Part shown: one piece after another, positions 24,242 through 37,900 of the stretch
Layout of the letters: every line of letters starts with the position of its first letter
How positions within the stretch are numbered: the stretch's first letter is position 1
NCBI GenBank assembly: GCA_036346275.1
Contig: CM070717.1
Location: forward strand, 7,499,178-7,563,177
Origin: Otatea glauca
Taxonomy: Eukaryota; Streptophyta; Magnoliopsida; Poales; Poaceae
Length of the DNA: 64,000 bases
Direction of reading: 5' to 3'
Translations under genes and position numbers: made by a program
Notes under the pieces: generated by a model
Database searches by the model: none
The model's input: only the letters and a program-made list of their open reading frames with translations
Told to the model about the DNA's origin: nothing

Positions 24242-26094
24242 ATGGACCGAAGATGGATGTACCCTGAGAACCGTGCGAGCGTCGAGTACATTAATGGTGT
24301 CTCCGCTTTTAGAAGAGTTGCGGAGGAAGATATGTTGAACAAGGGAGTGGAATTTATGCTTTGTCTATGCATTGACTGCGAGAATTTGAGGATGTTTTGA
24401 AACCCAGCGCAGATCGAAGCATACTTGATTCTATGGGGTTTCAAAGGGGCTATACATGTTGGACCAGTCACGGTGAAGAGTAGATTATGCAGGGACCAAG
24501 TAGTACTACCATCGTTGACGAAGTCAACGATACTCTGGATATTTTCAATGAAGTCAACAATACTCTGGATGATATCGACTGTGCTTTCGATAAGGATAGG
24601 TTTCACGATGATATTTTGGATCAGATGCTAGGGGATAAAGAAAGGTAGCTGTGATGAGCGGGAGTACATAAAATTCTGGGGCTTGATGGACGACTCGAAG
24701 AAACCTTTGTTCTCGGGTTGTAAGTCCAAATACACAAGGTTGTCATCTGTGCTGGAACTGTTGAAATTAAAGGCAAGCAATGGTTGGTCCGACAAGAGTT
24801 TCACGACGCTTTTAGGTCTGTTAGTGGATATGCTTCTAGAGGGAAACGAGTTGCTGACAACCACCTACAAAGCCAAAAAGGTTCTTTGTCCCTTGGGAAT
24901 GGAAGTATAAAGAATACATGCCTATCCAAATAACTGTATCATTTACTGCAAAGAGTACACAAACTTGCATGTACGTCCGGTGTGCAACGCATCCCTATAC
25001 AAGCGTAAAGATAGATCAGATGACGACGACGAGGGTATGGAGGTGAAGAAAGGACCTCTCGCTAAGGTGGCGTGGTATGTGCCTATAATTCCCCGTTTGA
25101 AGCATTTGTTTGCGAACCCAAAAGGGGCAAAATTGCTTCGGTGGAACTCGGATGAGCGTAAGAATGATGGAATGATTACACAATCTACTGATTCCACGCA
25201 GTGGAGAAACATTGATAGGAGGTTTAAAGAATTCGCAGCGGATCTTAGAAATATAAGGTTCCAATTGAGTACGAATGGAATGAATCCTTTCCGCAACATG
25301 AGCAGCTGTCATAACACTTGGCCTGTGAATCTCTGTGTGTACAACCTTCCTCCTTGGTTGTGTATGAAGCGGAAGTACATATTGATGTCTATACTCATCC
25401 AAGGCCCGAAGCAACCTGGAAACGATATCGATGTGTACTTAGCTCCATTGGTGGAAGATCTGAACACATTGTGGGCTACTGGGGTGCAGGTATGGGATGC
25501 TCACAAAGGAGAGTACTTTACTTTGCGTTGTCTGTTGTTCTGCATCATAAATGATTATCCTGACCTTACTAACCTGTCAGGGCAGAGTACAAAAAGAGCC
25601 AAAGCATGTACTCACTGCTTGGATGATACCGAGAGTGTGTGGTTGAATCACTCCTGCAAAACCATGTACATGCGTCACCGTAGGTTCCTTCGAAGAAATC
25701 ACCCATACCGCAAGATGAAGAAACAATTCGACGGCACAACCGAAGACGGTTTAGCTCCAAAGCCTTTAAGCGGGATATACATTCATGATATGGTTAAGAA
25801 CTTAGATGTTGCGCTAGGAAAGGGACGTAAATCAAGGACCCGTGAGAAGAGCATGTGGAAGAAGAGATCAATATTTTGGGACCTACCTTGTTGGGAGCAC
25901 CTAGAAGTTCAGCATTGCATCGAAGTGATGCACGTAGGGAAGAATATCTGTGATAGCTTGATTGGTCTCTTACTAAACATTAAGGGTAAAACAAAGGATG
26001 GTATCAACGCACGGCTTGGTCGATATGGGCATCAAACCTGAGTTAGCATCGAAAGAGACCGATAAAGGCCGAACATACTGCGAACCTACTTGTT
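24242..26094 (+). pseudogene. tnp2-type CACTA transposase, part 1 (CACTA A)
   Basis: The ATG at 24242 starts MDRRWMYPENRASVEYINGV, the transposase-associated N-terminal domain. A TGA follows MF at residue 53 (Arg in CACTA B), and one G is lost after GFK. From 24965 an open stretch of 358 codons covers the core of the tnp2 (Transposase_21) domain: FANPKGAKLLRWNSDERKND, NIDRRFKEFAADLRNIRF, HNTWPVNLCVYNLPPW, WDLPCWEHLEV and IEVMHVGKNICDSLIGLLL. This protein would cut at the CACTA ends. Element 3 is inserted after CEPTC; the gene continues at 38039. It was once functional and is now dead. Confidence 0.9.
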
Positions 26095-29000
26095 TGTGAG
26101 ACCCCGTTTTTGCAAACAGGAACCTCCATGTGATTACTGTACTAGTCCCATGATCAGTGGCTAGCACTCACATGTTTACAACATTCATATCACATCCACA
26201 AGATAAATACCTAACAGGCACATATTACAAGCAGTAATAATTATACAGGGATAAATTTTACAACAGCGGAAAAATAGAGGAATTAAAAACTCCAAAAGCC
26301 ACGTGGTTTGCACGCTAACCCTCGAGCAAGCGACTTGGCAAACCTAGGAAACTCATCGTCAAAGTTCCGCACCTGCGTGAAAGTAAAAGTCGTCGAGCGC
26401 TTGCAGAGCCGTCCTCCGAGGCAATAGATGCAAGATTAGTACTTTGGTACTCGGCAAGACTTATAGTGTTTGGCAGATGCATTTAAGTAATTATGCAGGC
26501 TAATCAAGGCATGTTAATGGTTATTTTGCAGTTGCATAAACATTTTAAGAATATAATATAATAAATTGAAAACACCGTATTTTCAAATGAGCATTTGAAA
26601 TATAAAGCGATAAGCAAATATCCAAGTCCTTCAACCCAGTCTACCCGACTGCATAGATCCCCGGAGTCTGTCCTTTGACCCAAAAAGCTATGTGCAAAAA
26701 TGGTTTCCTTTTCAAATCCAGTTTTTCCAGAAAAGTACCAAAACATTCTAACATTGGAATGACTTCACCAAGCGTCCATAACCGTGGACACGGCTAATCG
26801 ATTAGATTTACACTCTGCAGAGGTGTACAACTTTACCCACAAGGAATGATCAACCTCTTTTGCGGGCCAACACACACTTCCTTTGGTGTGTCGGCAAGGA
26901 GATCATACAGAGCCGTTACATTATTTAGATGTGGCTTTGAACCAGCCCGGGACGTTTGACCCTCGCCATGAAAACAGAAACACTCACCCAAGACGTGGAT
27001 CCTTTCACTTTACACCCAACACCACGTTTCTGTTCACGGCCAGGCGTACACCGTTGCATTGGTATGTAGAAACCCCTACAGACGAACCGAAGCGGGATGC
27101 ATGCGATACTCCGCCTTCCTTAGATGCAAAGCCACACCTAAACAACTTAATAGGCTAAGGCATCCCATACCCACCCTCGTGGTTGTGCGAAATTCTTGGA
27201 TCTATAGCGTCCCATCACTCGGTCCTTAATCCAGACACAGGCGATACTCCACCTAACTACGTGCAAATCCTCTGCACCTCCGACTCTGCCAATAATCGCC
27301 GCATCAAAACCATAGTTTTATTTTGGGTTTTAATCAAAGTACCAAACAACATTTCCCAAATGAGGATCATATATTTGTTGAAAAGATTGAAAGTACGATC
27401 TCGACTTTGAGCGGATGTTCTATACAGTGGTTATACCCAAAATGACATTAAGCATGTCTAGTTTTCCAACTAAGGCTTACAAGGTTCACATGTTCATACT
27501 GATTGAGGCAAACCATAATTTACGGGAATAACTCTGTTCTAACCCAAATTAGCATTTTTAGGAGAACTATCAGGATGCACTTGTACATAAGCAAAAACAA
27601 TATAGTGTAGGTAAATTATTAGGCTCGACATGTTCAAGGAGGTGCTTGCCTTGCAACTCATTGTCTAGCTCGGATCGGATCGGCGATGGCGTCGTCTTCC
27701 TCTTCGAGGGCGTCGGACTCTACGACGATCAAGCGGAAGAATAGTAAATATCCAAATTCGTAAAAGAGGCGAAAAGAAGGCAGACGATAAGTCAAATAAA
27801 GAAAAAGCTGCAGAAAACAGGGTTATCCTTTTGAGGATTAAAAATATGATTTTAAGATTTCACGAAGTAATTAATTGTACATACGGGCGTTAATACTTTT
27901 GTGAAATGATCAACATGGTTTCTTTTACAGATTAATTGCTTGGGATTTACGAATTCAAGAGGCTAAAATTGTGAATTCTAGTACTTATGACTTCGAATTA
28001 TAGATGCTAAAATTATTTGAATTAAAAGAATTAGACACTAATTAAGGGTTCGCTAAACACTTAACCTAAGTGATTTGCATAGGAAAGGTTTTAAATAATT
28101 TATAAGCGGTAGCTAGCTAATTAGATTTATTCTTGATTTTTGAGAAGGTTACGGTGATACAAATTTATTAACTACGAATTCTTTATCAAGCTAAGTTGTT
28201 AGGTTGATTATGGCTTGAATCAAATAAACTAGATTTTAGCTATTTAACCTACAAAGCACATATATATACATATATATGCGTGAGTGCATTTGGCACAATA
28301 ATGATTACATGTTTTAGAGTTAATTCAACCCAAAATTCCTACTTAATCAAACTTAACTATACTACGCCATCCCGCTATTTATAATTAAACTTTTGTTCCT
28401 TTTATATTTCTTTTAATCTTAGTATACATATTTGAATTGCTAGTGTATTGGAAACAAAGCCTAAATAAAAAGTAATTCATATAAGCATGAAAATTAAATA
28501 TCCTTATATATCGGGTTCTGGTAATATAAGGATTCTAGAAAAATTAGTTTCATAAATTTCCAAATTTATTTACAGAAATTTCGTATAGAGCATATCTCTT
28601 GCCTTTTAATTCAAATTTGAATTTCAAGACTTCCTAGAGATGGTCTTCAAAATATTTTGCATATCCTGAATCTACGAAATTTTCATGAATTTAGAAATTG
28701 GTTTCACTATTTTTGGCCGATGATTCAAAAGTTATGCACATTTGAAGTGGTTCGGTTTTTCGAAATTCAATGGAAATTCAAAATACGCTTCGCAGATTGG
28801 AAAGCGGCTTTTGGATTTGCGCGCTGCGCGTTTGAATTTGGCCGGTCGACCCGACAAGTCGGCCCGCTTTACCGGCACCTGCGGCGCGATCTGCGGTGGC
28901 GGTAGTAGCCGCAAGTCGGTGACCGACGACGGCGCGCAAGACAAACACGGTCCGACGCCGAGCGGATGGGCCCGCTCGTCGGCGACTAACCGGTTCAAGC

Positions 29001-30800
29001 GGCTGCGCCCGCGACTACTCGGACCCACCGGCGGTGACCAAGCAGGGCCTTTTGGTCTAAGGCTCGCCGCGGCGAACTAACTCCGCGGCGGAATGGGCGA
29101 CACTATGAGCATCGATGCGCAAAGCGCATCTAGTGGTGGTGCCCATTCGGTAGGAGGTGGCCAGAGATGGGTCTCCACAGGTAGAGTGCGGCGGCGCTAA
29201 TGGCCGAGCAAGCAACGGCTCGCCGCCGGCCACCTTTCCACCGGGCAAAAGTTCCTAGAGTATCAGTGCAACCTAAGGTTTCTATTTCACCTGCTAGAGT
29301 GACCGGAGAGTCGCCGAAGATGGCTGTCCACTGTCGCCGGCCGAAAGGAAGAAGAACGACGGAGGAGATGAACTGCAGGCGAGAAGAAGTGAAAGTAAAG
29401 ATTGATCAGCAAGCTATGAGGTGCGTGAAGCTTAAGAACTGAAAAACCGAAAGATAGTTGCCGATTTGGCTCACTTCACCGTTTTCCCCCTTTTCTCAGG
29501 TGTTCGGCGAGAATGGCGAAAAGATGGGCGATTGCTCGGGTGCTCAGCTCAGCGAATGAGTGAAGAAATGGGAGCCTCAGTGCGACACCCACACGGTATT
29601 TATAGCCTAGAAAAGCAGTGGCTCCAGTGTTTGAATCGGAGAGGAGGCAAGTGACTGCGCGGTTCGACCGCTCGGCGAGGTGGCGCGAGATCTTTCCGGC
29701 GTGAGACAGCAGAGCATGGGCGAGGTGTGGCGTGGGTAGGCTGAGGACGAGCCGAGGTGACTCGCGGGCGTGGGCTCGGCGGGTTTCGCGCTGAGACACG
29801 GAGGGAAGCCGGCGAAGTCTCGTGAGGCATCGGGCTCTCCTCGGGCGAGAGGGAAAAGGCGAGGCGGTGGAGAGGAGGCGACAGGTGGGTCCGGTCCCAC
29901 CGGCAGCGAGAGGAAAACGTCCATGCTGCTTGCCAGCTCACCAAGTCACTGCTGTGCCCGGGCCCGCGTGTCAGCGAGTGGAGATGAGCTACGGGATAAC
30001 TCTGGCCGGGACAGCTCCCATGTGGGCATTAAAACCACCATCAAATCACTTTGAAAATTTCTCAAACTTTTTGGGTGGGTTTATCTGGTAGTCCTCGGCG
30101 TCCAGTTAAATTTTCAGAGTAAAATACATTATGGTTATTTTATAAGAATTCTGACACTGTGGACTGGTACAGAAATTGTATTTCGGTATTCTATTTATTT
30201 GAAGGTGTAAAATTTATTAATTATTTTCCAAACTTTTTATGGAGGTTCATTTTGTCATATGGATGCATTCATAAAAATTTCAAGTCAAGAACTCAGGTGA
30301 ATATTTTATAAAAATTCTGACATGAGGATTTTCTTGTTTTAATAGTCTCTGTTTTTGAATTTTTAGGAGGCTTTACCAACATGATAAATTTCTGATATCT
30401 TTATCAGATGTAACTACTGCCCTAAGGGTTCTTTGGTAATTTTTGGGGCTTCTGATCAATTTTGATTATTTTTAATTAATTCAAACTTTACTGTTTTTAG
30501 TCAAAAGAAAGAATTAAGATATTTATTTTTGCTCCAAATCAGCACTAAAGATTTTTACTAAGTATTTTTACTGGTTTACCAGATTGGTCATGGTCAAATG
30601 GTAATTTTTCTTATTTTTACTTTTACCTTCTCACCATTTTCCATTTAGTAATTCTATTTGTTGGACTTTTCATACTAAACACAAATCCAAGAAAATCCAA
30701 TAAAACCAATAACATCAAGAAAATTCAGAAATAAATATATTTAAATCCAAAATATTCATTTCCATTTTATTATATCTGTTCTTCATTTTGGGCTGTTACA
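26095..30800 (-). repeat. 3' LTR of element 3 (family A, complete)
   Basis: Starts (sense) TGTAACAGCC at 30800 and ends GTCTCACA at 26095. It includes the palindrome cluster at 26782-26842 and the TATA box at 29595-29607. It is the only full-length plain copy of the family A LTR in the window and serves as the reference for the copies at 1-4587, 11885-16912 and 34930-38038. Confidence 0.92.
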
Positions 30801-30813
30801 AATCTACACCCTT
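30801..30813 (-). other. polypurine tract of element 3
   Basis: On the minus strand this reads AAGGGTGTAGATT next to the LTR start TGTAACAGCC. It is purine-rich but interrupted, weaker than that of element 1. Confidence 0.6.
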
Positions 30814-30843
30814 ACAGTAAATCTACCCAGAGATTTGGCGAGT

Positions 30844-32053
30844 CTAAGGTAGAAAAGGTCTAAAAGAAATCGGGAATTCTTCTTTAAGCTTATCCTCTTG
30901 TTCCCAAGTCGCTTCTTCTTCCGTATGGTTGCTCCACTGTACTTTTACCATTTTATGAACTTTATTCCGAGTGCGCCTTTCTGCTTCTTCAAGGATTTTA
31001 ACTGGGTGCTCGCGATAAGTTAGATCAGGCTGGAGTTCAATCTCTTCCAATTGGGTAAGTTCAGCTGGGATGCGAAGACACTTCTTAAGTTGTGACACAT
31101 GGAAGACATTGTGTACACTAGATAATTGGGATGGCAGCTCTAACTTGTATGCTTTTTCCCCCATCTTTTCCGAGTATACGATATGGACCAATGTATCGAG
31201 GGGCTAACTTGCCTCGAACTTGGAATCGACGGATCCCGCGAAGAGGTGAAACCTTCAGATAGACATAGTCATCAATTTCAAAACTCAAGTCACGTCGACG
31301 AGTGTCGGCGTAACTTTTCTGGCGGGATTGGGCTTCCCTCAATCGGCTTCGTATCAAGTCTACATGTTCTTGGGCCTCATTTATTAAATCTGGGCCAAAG
31401 AAGCATCTTTCCCCACCGGACGAGAAAAGTGGAGTTCGACACTTTCTTCCATAAAGGGCTTCAAATGGCGACATTTGCGGACTAGCTTGAAAACCATTAT
31501 TGTAAGAGAACTCGCAAATGCTAAGCACTTCTCCCAATTGGTGCTATAAGTTGCACACGAGCCCTTAACATATCTTCGAGATTTGATTCGTTCTTTCGAT
31601 CGACCATCGGTTTGGGGATGGTAAGCAGTACTGAAAGTCAATTTAGTTCCCAAGAGACCATGCAATTTTTCCCAAAAACGGGATGTGAATTGCGACCCCC
31701 GATCTGAAACAATGGTTTTCGGAACCCCGTGCAAGCGCACAATATTGCTAATGTAAAGTTACGCCAACTTGTCTCGAATGTGTGGTCTTATTTGGAATAA
31801 AATGAGCCACTTTGGTTAGTCGATCAATGACAACTCAAATGGAGTCATTTCCTTTTGAGTCCGGGAAGGCGAGAATGAAGTCCATACCGACATCATCCCA
31901 CTTCCATTCCGGAATTTGTAATGGTTGGAGTAGACCAGCTGGACATTGATGTTCAGCTTTGACACGCCGACATACATCGCATTTCGCGATATACTCGGCG
32001 ATATCCTTCTTCATACCGGGCCACCAATATTCTTTCTTAAGGTCTTGATACAT
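30844..32053 (-). pseudogene. integrase with chromodomain-like end (element 3)
   Basis: In order from 32053 downwards: MYQDLKKEYWWPGMKKDIA with CDVCRRVKAEHQ (zinc-binding region), WKWDDVGMDFI (core start with the first catalytic Asp), IVSDRGSQFTSRFW (second Asp) and FSTAYHPQTDG (core segment before the catalytic Glu) in 31384-31740. Then FSYNNGFQASPQMSPFEALY and the QSRQKSYADTRRR linker in 31118-31537, and finally VFHVSQLKKCLR and VKVQWSNHTEEEATWE (chromodomain-like) in 30844-31191. The glutamate segment after YHPQTDG is corrupted and there are at least three frameshifts, so integration activity is lost. Confidence 0.88.
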
Positions 32054-33900
32054 TTTGTACTTGCCGGATGAATAGATAATGGTGACTCATGGGCTTGAGA
32101 TAGAATCAACTTTTGATATCGAACTATTGGGCACACAAATGCGAGTTCCTTTCATAATTACCCCATTTGGACTTTCGTGAACTCGAATTTATGCCCCAAT
32201 TGAATGATTCCGTATTTCTACAATGGCTTCATCACGGAGTTGAGCATCCTTAATCGATTTTTAATAGTTGGTGAAGTTGGAGAGCGGCCACATATCCATT
32301 TTCCACTAGATTCAAATTGAGCTTTTGGAAGGCATTGATTAGGTCGGATGGCGAGGATCCAAACACACAATACAACTTAGACTAAGGCGTCGGCTACAAC
32401 ATTGGCCTTACCGGGATGGTAATGAATACCTATGTCATAGTCTTTGATCGACTCCGACCACCTTCTTTGTCTCAAATTCAATTACGGTTGGGTAAAGAAG
32501 TACTTAAGACTTTTATGATCGTATAGATCTCCGTTCTATTCCCAATAAGATAATGCGCTTGATTTTCAAGGCATGAACTACAATGCTAATTCAAGGTCAT
32601 GAGTAGGATAGTTACGCTCATGAGGACGATGTTGTCGAGAGGCATAGCGACAACTCGGCCTCCTTGCATTAATACACATCCCAACCCTTGGAGTGATGCA
32701 TCACAATATACTTCAAAATCCTTATGAATATCCGGTAGTATGAGGATGGGCAGAGGTTAGCTTTTCTTTTAAATTCGAAACTCCGCTCACAATCGGAAGT
32801 CCATTCGAACTTCTTTTCTTTCTTTAAGAGTTGCGTGAGTGGTTTGGCTACCTTAGAAGTTCTCAATAAACCGCGGTAATAACAAGCAAAGCCAGAAAAC
32901 TTGAATTTTGGGACTGATTGTGGCCTTTCCCAAGCCAACACCGCTTGCACTTTACTTGAGTCAACAAACAACTCCGCCTCTGATAAAACATGCAGAAATG
33001 CCACTTCTTTCAACCAAAACTCACATTTCTCGAACTTGGCATATAATTTATTTTCTCGGAGTTTCTTTGAGGCCATGTGCAAATGTTGCTTATGCTCTTC
33101 TTGATCTTGGAATATATCGGGATGTCATCAATAAATACCACTACAAACTTATCCGGATACTCCATGAAAATCTTATTCATTAAGCTCATGAAGCTTGCGA
33201 GCATTAGTGAGCCCAAAGGACATCACGGTGTATTCATATAATCCATAACGGGTAGTGAAGGCAGTCTTGGGAATGTCCGATGGTCTGACCTTCAGCTGGA
33301 AATACCCCAACTTCAAGTCTATCTTGGAAAAAATTTGCGCCCCGTTTAGTTGATCAAATAGATCATCAATCCGGGGTAACGGATATTTATTCTTGATGGT
33401 TACTTCATTTAAGGCACGGTAGTCTACACACATGCGCAGACTATTGTCCTTTTTCTTGACGAAGAGAACCGGACTTCCCCATGGTGATGTACTGGGGCGA
33501 ATAAATCCCTTGTCCAGTTGTTCCTTGAGTTGCTTTTTGGTTCCACTAATTCATTGGTGGGCATCCTATATGGGCGCTTTGATATTGGTGCCGTTCGGCA
33601 CCAAGTCAATGATGAACTCCATTTCTCGATCCGAGGCACTCACGGCAATTCAAACAGAAATACTTACGGAAATTCATTAACTATTAGCACATTTTCCAAT
33701 TCAAGCTGTGGATGCTAGACACGGATTTGGTGGGTGCTAACTCATTGGCACTTGAGGCAAATTCCACAGATATACCATCATGATTTTCCAAAGATATCGA
33801 TCTATCGGCACGATCTATGCAGCCCTTATGTTTGGCCAACCAATCCATGCCTAAGATCACATCTATCCCGGATGTCTCTATTAGGATGAGATCGGCATAA
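32054..33900 (-). pseudogene. reverse transcriptase and RNase H (element 3)
   Basis: Readable RT blocks are PYRMPTNELVE (about 33560), MCVDYRALNEVTIKNKYPLP with FDQLNGAQIFSKIDLKLGY and FQLKVRPSDIPKTAF (33230-33433), VMSFGLTNA, FMEYPDKFVVVFIDDIPIYS (about 33100-33170, FIDD active site kept) and KLRENKLYAKFEKCEFW (32990-33070). The connection segment FEWTSDCERSF and a degraded RNase H follow to about 32400; 32054-32400 is the linker to integrase. Frameshifts separate nearly every block. Confidence 0.85.
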
Positions 33901-33923
33901 AATGTAACCCCATTGATTTTATG

Positions 33924-34930
33924 CTAACTCGAGCAGAATCTAGCGATTCTAATGATGGCTCCAGGTGATTGCACGACCATGGGAGTAGGCAACAGGGAAA
34001 CTTCCAACTTGTTTTGTTCAGAAAACTTCTTAGAGATAAAAGAATGAGAAGCTCCAGAATCAAACAACACCAATGTAGGCACAGATTGCACAAGGAACAT
34101 ACCAAGCATAACGTCTGAGGCCTCCTGCGCCTCCTCAGTCGTCATATGGTGAAGGCGTCCAATATTCCCGCCTTGCGCAGGTGGTGGCGTCGATCCTTGA
34201 GTCCGGCCTTGAGCTTGTGGACGAGGTTGTACAGTCTTCTTCTTGGGACAGGAATTGGCGTAATGTCCACGCTCATTGCAATGAAAACACGTGACATTGG
34301 GCGCCTTCTTCTGGGCAACAGCGGCAGTCCTAGGTACATTGCTTTGGCGAACAGATCTGCTGCGGTGCCTGCCGTTGTACAAAGCGAGTAGCCCGCCCAC
34401 AGGATCTCTGAGCACGAGAAGCGGTCGTTGGGCTCTTGGTGCTTGGTCTTGGTGGTGGGGTCGACGGAAGCTAATCGACTGCCACCCTTGTGGCCTAGAT
34501 GATCCAGCTCCAGATGAGCTACGCGCAAGCCACTTGCGCTTGCGGCTCTCCATCACGCTGCGACTGCCATGCTCCACTCTTACGGCCTTGTCTACCAGAG
34601 TCCGGAAGTCGTCGATGTCTTGGGCAATTAAAGCCCACTTGATCTCTTCATTTAGACTTTCCCTAAATCTCTCAATCCTTCTTGCCTCATTAGCTACCTC
34701 ATAAGTGGCATATCTTGTGGTGATTAAAGCGGTGCAGTACTCCATCACATCATCGATCCTTGCTTAAGATCTAGGAACTCCCGCTTTTCACTTCAATCAC
34801 ACTGGCTGGAATGTGGGTGCGGAATGCGACTCTAAACTCGAGCCATAAAACCACCCGACCTTCCGTAGCACCGCGATAAGAGGTAGTTCTCCCACCAAAT
34901 CTGCAGATCCTTGCGCAACCAATCGATAAG
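33924..34930 (-). pseudogene. gag C-terminal half with zinc knuckle and protease start (element 3)
   Basis: An open run of 274 codons (33924-34748) covers the gag end EVANEARRIERFRESLNEEI, a basic linker, the intact zinc knuckle CFHCNERGHYANSC (about 34230-34290), HHMTTEEAQEASDVMLGMFL and the retropepsin active site LVLFDSGASHSFIS (about 34040-34080). Unlike element 1, both the CCHC ligands and the protease Asp are kept. Upstream (34749-34930) more capsid sequence is visible in other frames (FRVAFRTHIPASV) until it is cut by the deletion joined to the LTR remnant at about 34930. Confidence 0.88.
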
Positions 34931-37900
34931 AGAAAAGCTGCAGAAAAAAGTGGTTATCCTTTTGAGGATTAAAAATATGATTTTTAAGATTTCACGAAGT
35001 AATTAATTGTACATCGAGGATCGGAACGTTAATACTTTTGTGAAATGATCAACATGGTTTCAAAAGAACCACTTTATTTATTTCACACTTCCCATATTTA
35101 CAACTACGGTTACATCCATGCACTCCTATCTATTCTATCTCATCTAAAGTTTTACAGATTAATTGCTTGGGATTTACGAATTCAAGAGGCTAAAATTGTG
35201 AATTCTAGTACTTACTTATGACTTGAATTATAGATGCTAAAATTATTTGAATTAAAAGAATTAGACACTAATTAAGGGTTACGCTAAACACTTAACCTAA
35301 GTGATTTGCATAGGAAAGGTTTTAAATAATTTATAACTGGTAGCTAGCTAATTAGATTTATTCTTGATTTTTGAGAAGGTTCTGGTGATACAAATTTATT
35401 AACTACGAATTCTTTATCAAGCTAAGTTGTTAGGTTGATTATGGCTTGAATCAAATAAACTAGATTTTAGCTATTTAACCTACAAAGCACATATATATAC
35501 ATATATATGCGTGAGTGCATTTGGCACAATAATGATTACATGTTTTAGAGTTAATTCAACCCAAAATTCCTACTTAATCAAACTTAACTATGCTCTTTGC
35601 CATCCCGCTATTTATAATTAAACTTTTGTTCCTTTTATATTTCTTTTAATCTTAGTATACATATTTGAATTGCTAGTGTATTGGAAACAAAGCCTAAATA
35701 AAAAGTAATTCATATAAGCATTAAAATTAAATATCCTTATATATCGGGTTCTGGTAATATAAGGATTCGAGAAAAATTAGTTTCATAAATTTCCAAATTT
35801 ATTTCTGAAATTTCGTATAGAGCATATCTTTTGCCTTTTAATTCAAATTTGAATTTCAAGACTTCCTATTGATGGTCTTCAAAATATTTTTGCATATCCT
35901 GAATCTACGGAATTTTCATGAATTTAGAAATTGGTTTCACTATTTTTGGCGGATGATTCAAAAGTTATGCACATTTGAAGTGGTTCGGTTTTTCGAAATT
36001 CAAATCGAAATTCAAAATACGCTTTCGCAGCTTGGAAAGCGGCTTTTGGATTTAGCGCTCTTGCGGTTTGAATTTGGCCCGTCGATCGACAAGTCGGCCC
36101 CGCTACCGGCCGACCATGCGGCGCGTCTGCGGTGACAAGCGTGGCCCGCAAGTCGGTGACCGCCTGACGGCGCAGCGACAAACACGGTCCGACGCGACGG
36201 ATGGGCCCTTCGTCGGCGACCGCAAGCTCAAGCGGCTGCGCCATCGACTACTCGGACCCACCGCCGGTGACCAAACAGGGCCTTTTGGTCTAAGGCTCGC
36301 CGGCCGTGAACTAACTCGGCGGCGGAATGGGCGACACTATGAGCATCGGTGCGCAAAGGCGCATCTAGTGGTGGTGCCCATTCGGCGGAGGTGGCAGGAG
36401 ATGGGTCTCCACCGTGGAGTGCGGCGGCACTAATGGCCGAGCAAGCAGCGGCTCGCCGCCGCCACCTTTCCACCGGGCAAAAGTTCCTAGAGTATCGGTG
36501 CAACCTAAGGTTTCTATTTCACTGCTAGTGTGACCGAGAGTCGCCGAAGATGGCATCCACCATGTCGCCGCCGAAAGGAAGAAGAACGACGGAGGAGATG
36601 AGCTGCGGCGAGAGAAGAAGTGAAAGTAAAGATTGATCGACAAGCTATGAGGTGCGTGAAGCTTAAGAACGAAAAACCGAAAGATTGTTGCCGATTTGGC
36701 TCACTTCACCGTTTTCCCCCTTTTCTCAGGTGTTCGGCGAGAATGGCGAAAAGATGGGCGATTGCTCGGGTGCTCAGCTCAGAGAATGAGTGAAGAAATG
36801 GGAGCCTCAGTGCGACACCCACACGGTATTTATAGCCTAGAAAAGCAGTGGCTCCAGTGTTTGAATCGGAGAGGAGGCAAGTGACTGTGCGGTTCGACCG
36901 CTCGGCGAGGTGGCGCGAGATCTTTCTGGCGCGAGACAGCAGAGCATGGGCGAGGTGTGGCGTGGGCAGGCTGAGGACGAGCCGAGGTGACTCGCGGGCA
37001 TGGGCTCGGCGGGTTTCGCGCTGAGACACGGAGGGAAGCCGGCGAAGTCTCGCGAGGCATCGGGCTCTCCTCGGGCGAGAGGGGAAAAGGGGCGAGGGCA
37101 GTGGAGAGGGAGCTGACAGGTGGGTCCGGTCCCACCGGGCAGCGAGAGGAAAACGTCCACGCTGCTTGCCAGCTCACCAAGTCACTGCTGTGCCCGGGCC
37201 CGCGTGTCAGCGAGTGGAGATGAGCTACGGGATAACTCTGGCCGGGACAGCTCCCATGTGGGCATTAAAACCACCATCAAATCACTTTGAAAATTTCTCA
37301 AACTTTTTTGCTGGGTTTATCTGGTAGTCCTCGGCGTCCAGTTAAATTTTCAGAGTAAAATACATTATGGTTATTTTATAAGAATTCTGACACTGTGGAC
37401 TGGTACAGAAATTGTATTTCGGTATTCTATTTATTTGAAGGTGTAAAATTTATTAATTATTTTCCAAACTTTTTATGGAGGTTCATGTTGTCATTTGAAT
37501 GCATCCATAAAAATTTCAAGTCAAGAACTCAGGTGAATATTTTATAAAAATTCTGACATGAGGATTTTCTTGTTTTAATAGTCTCTGTTTTTGAATTTTT
37601 AGGAGGCTTTACCAACATGATAAATTTCTGATATCTTTATCAGATGTAACTACTGACCTAAGGGTTCTTTGGTAATTTTTGGGGCTTCTGATCAATTTCG
37701 ATTATTTTTAATTAATTCAAACTTTACTTTTTTTAGTCAAAAGAAAGAATTAAGATATTTATTTTTGCTCCAAATCAGCACTAAAGATTTTTACTAAGTA
37801 TTTTTACTGGTTTACCAGATTGGTCATGGTCAAATGGTAATTTTTCTTATTTTTACTTTTACCTTCTCACCATTTTCCATTTAGTAATTCTATTTGTTGG

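Noticed and set aside
29476..30091. Frames of 60-115 codons shared between 29476-30091 and 36706-37223
   Set aside because: These are the two LTRs of element 3; similarity follows from duplication, and frames on both strands are equally well kept.
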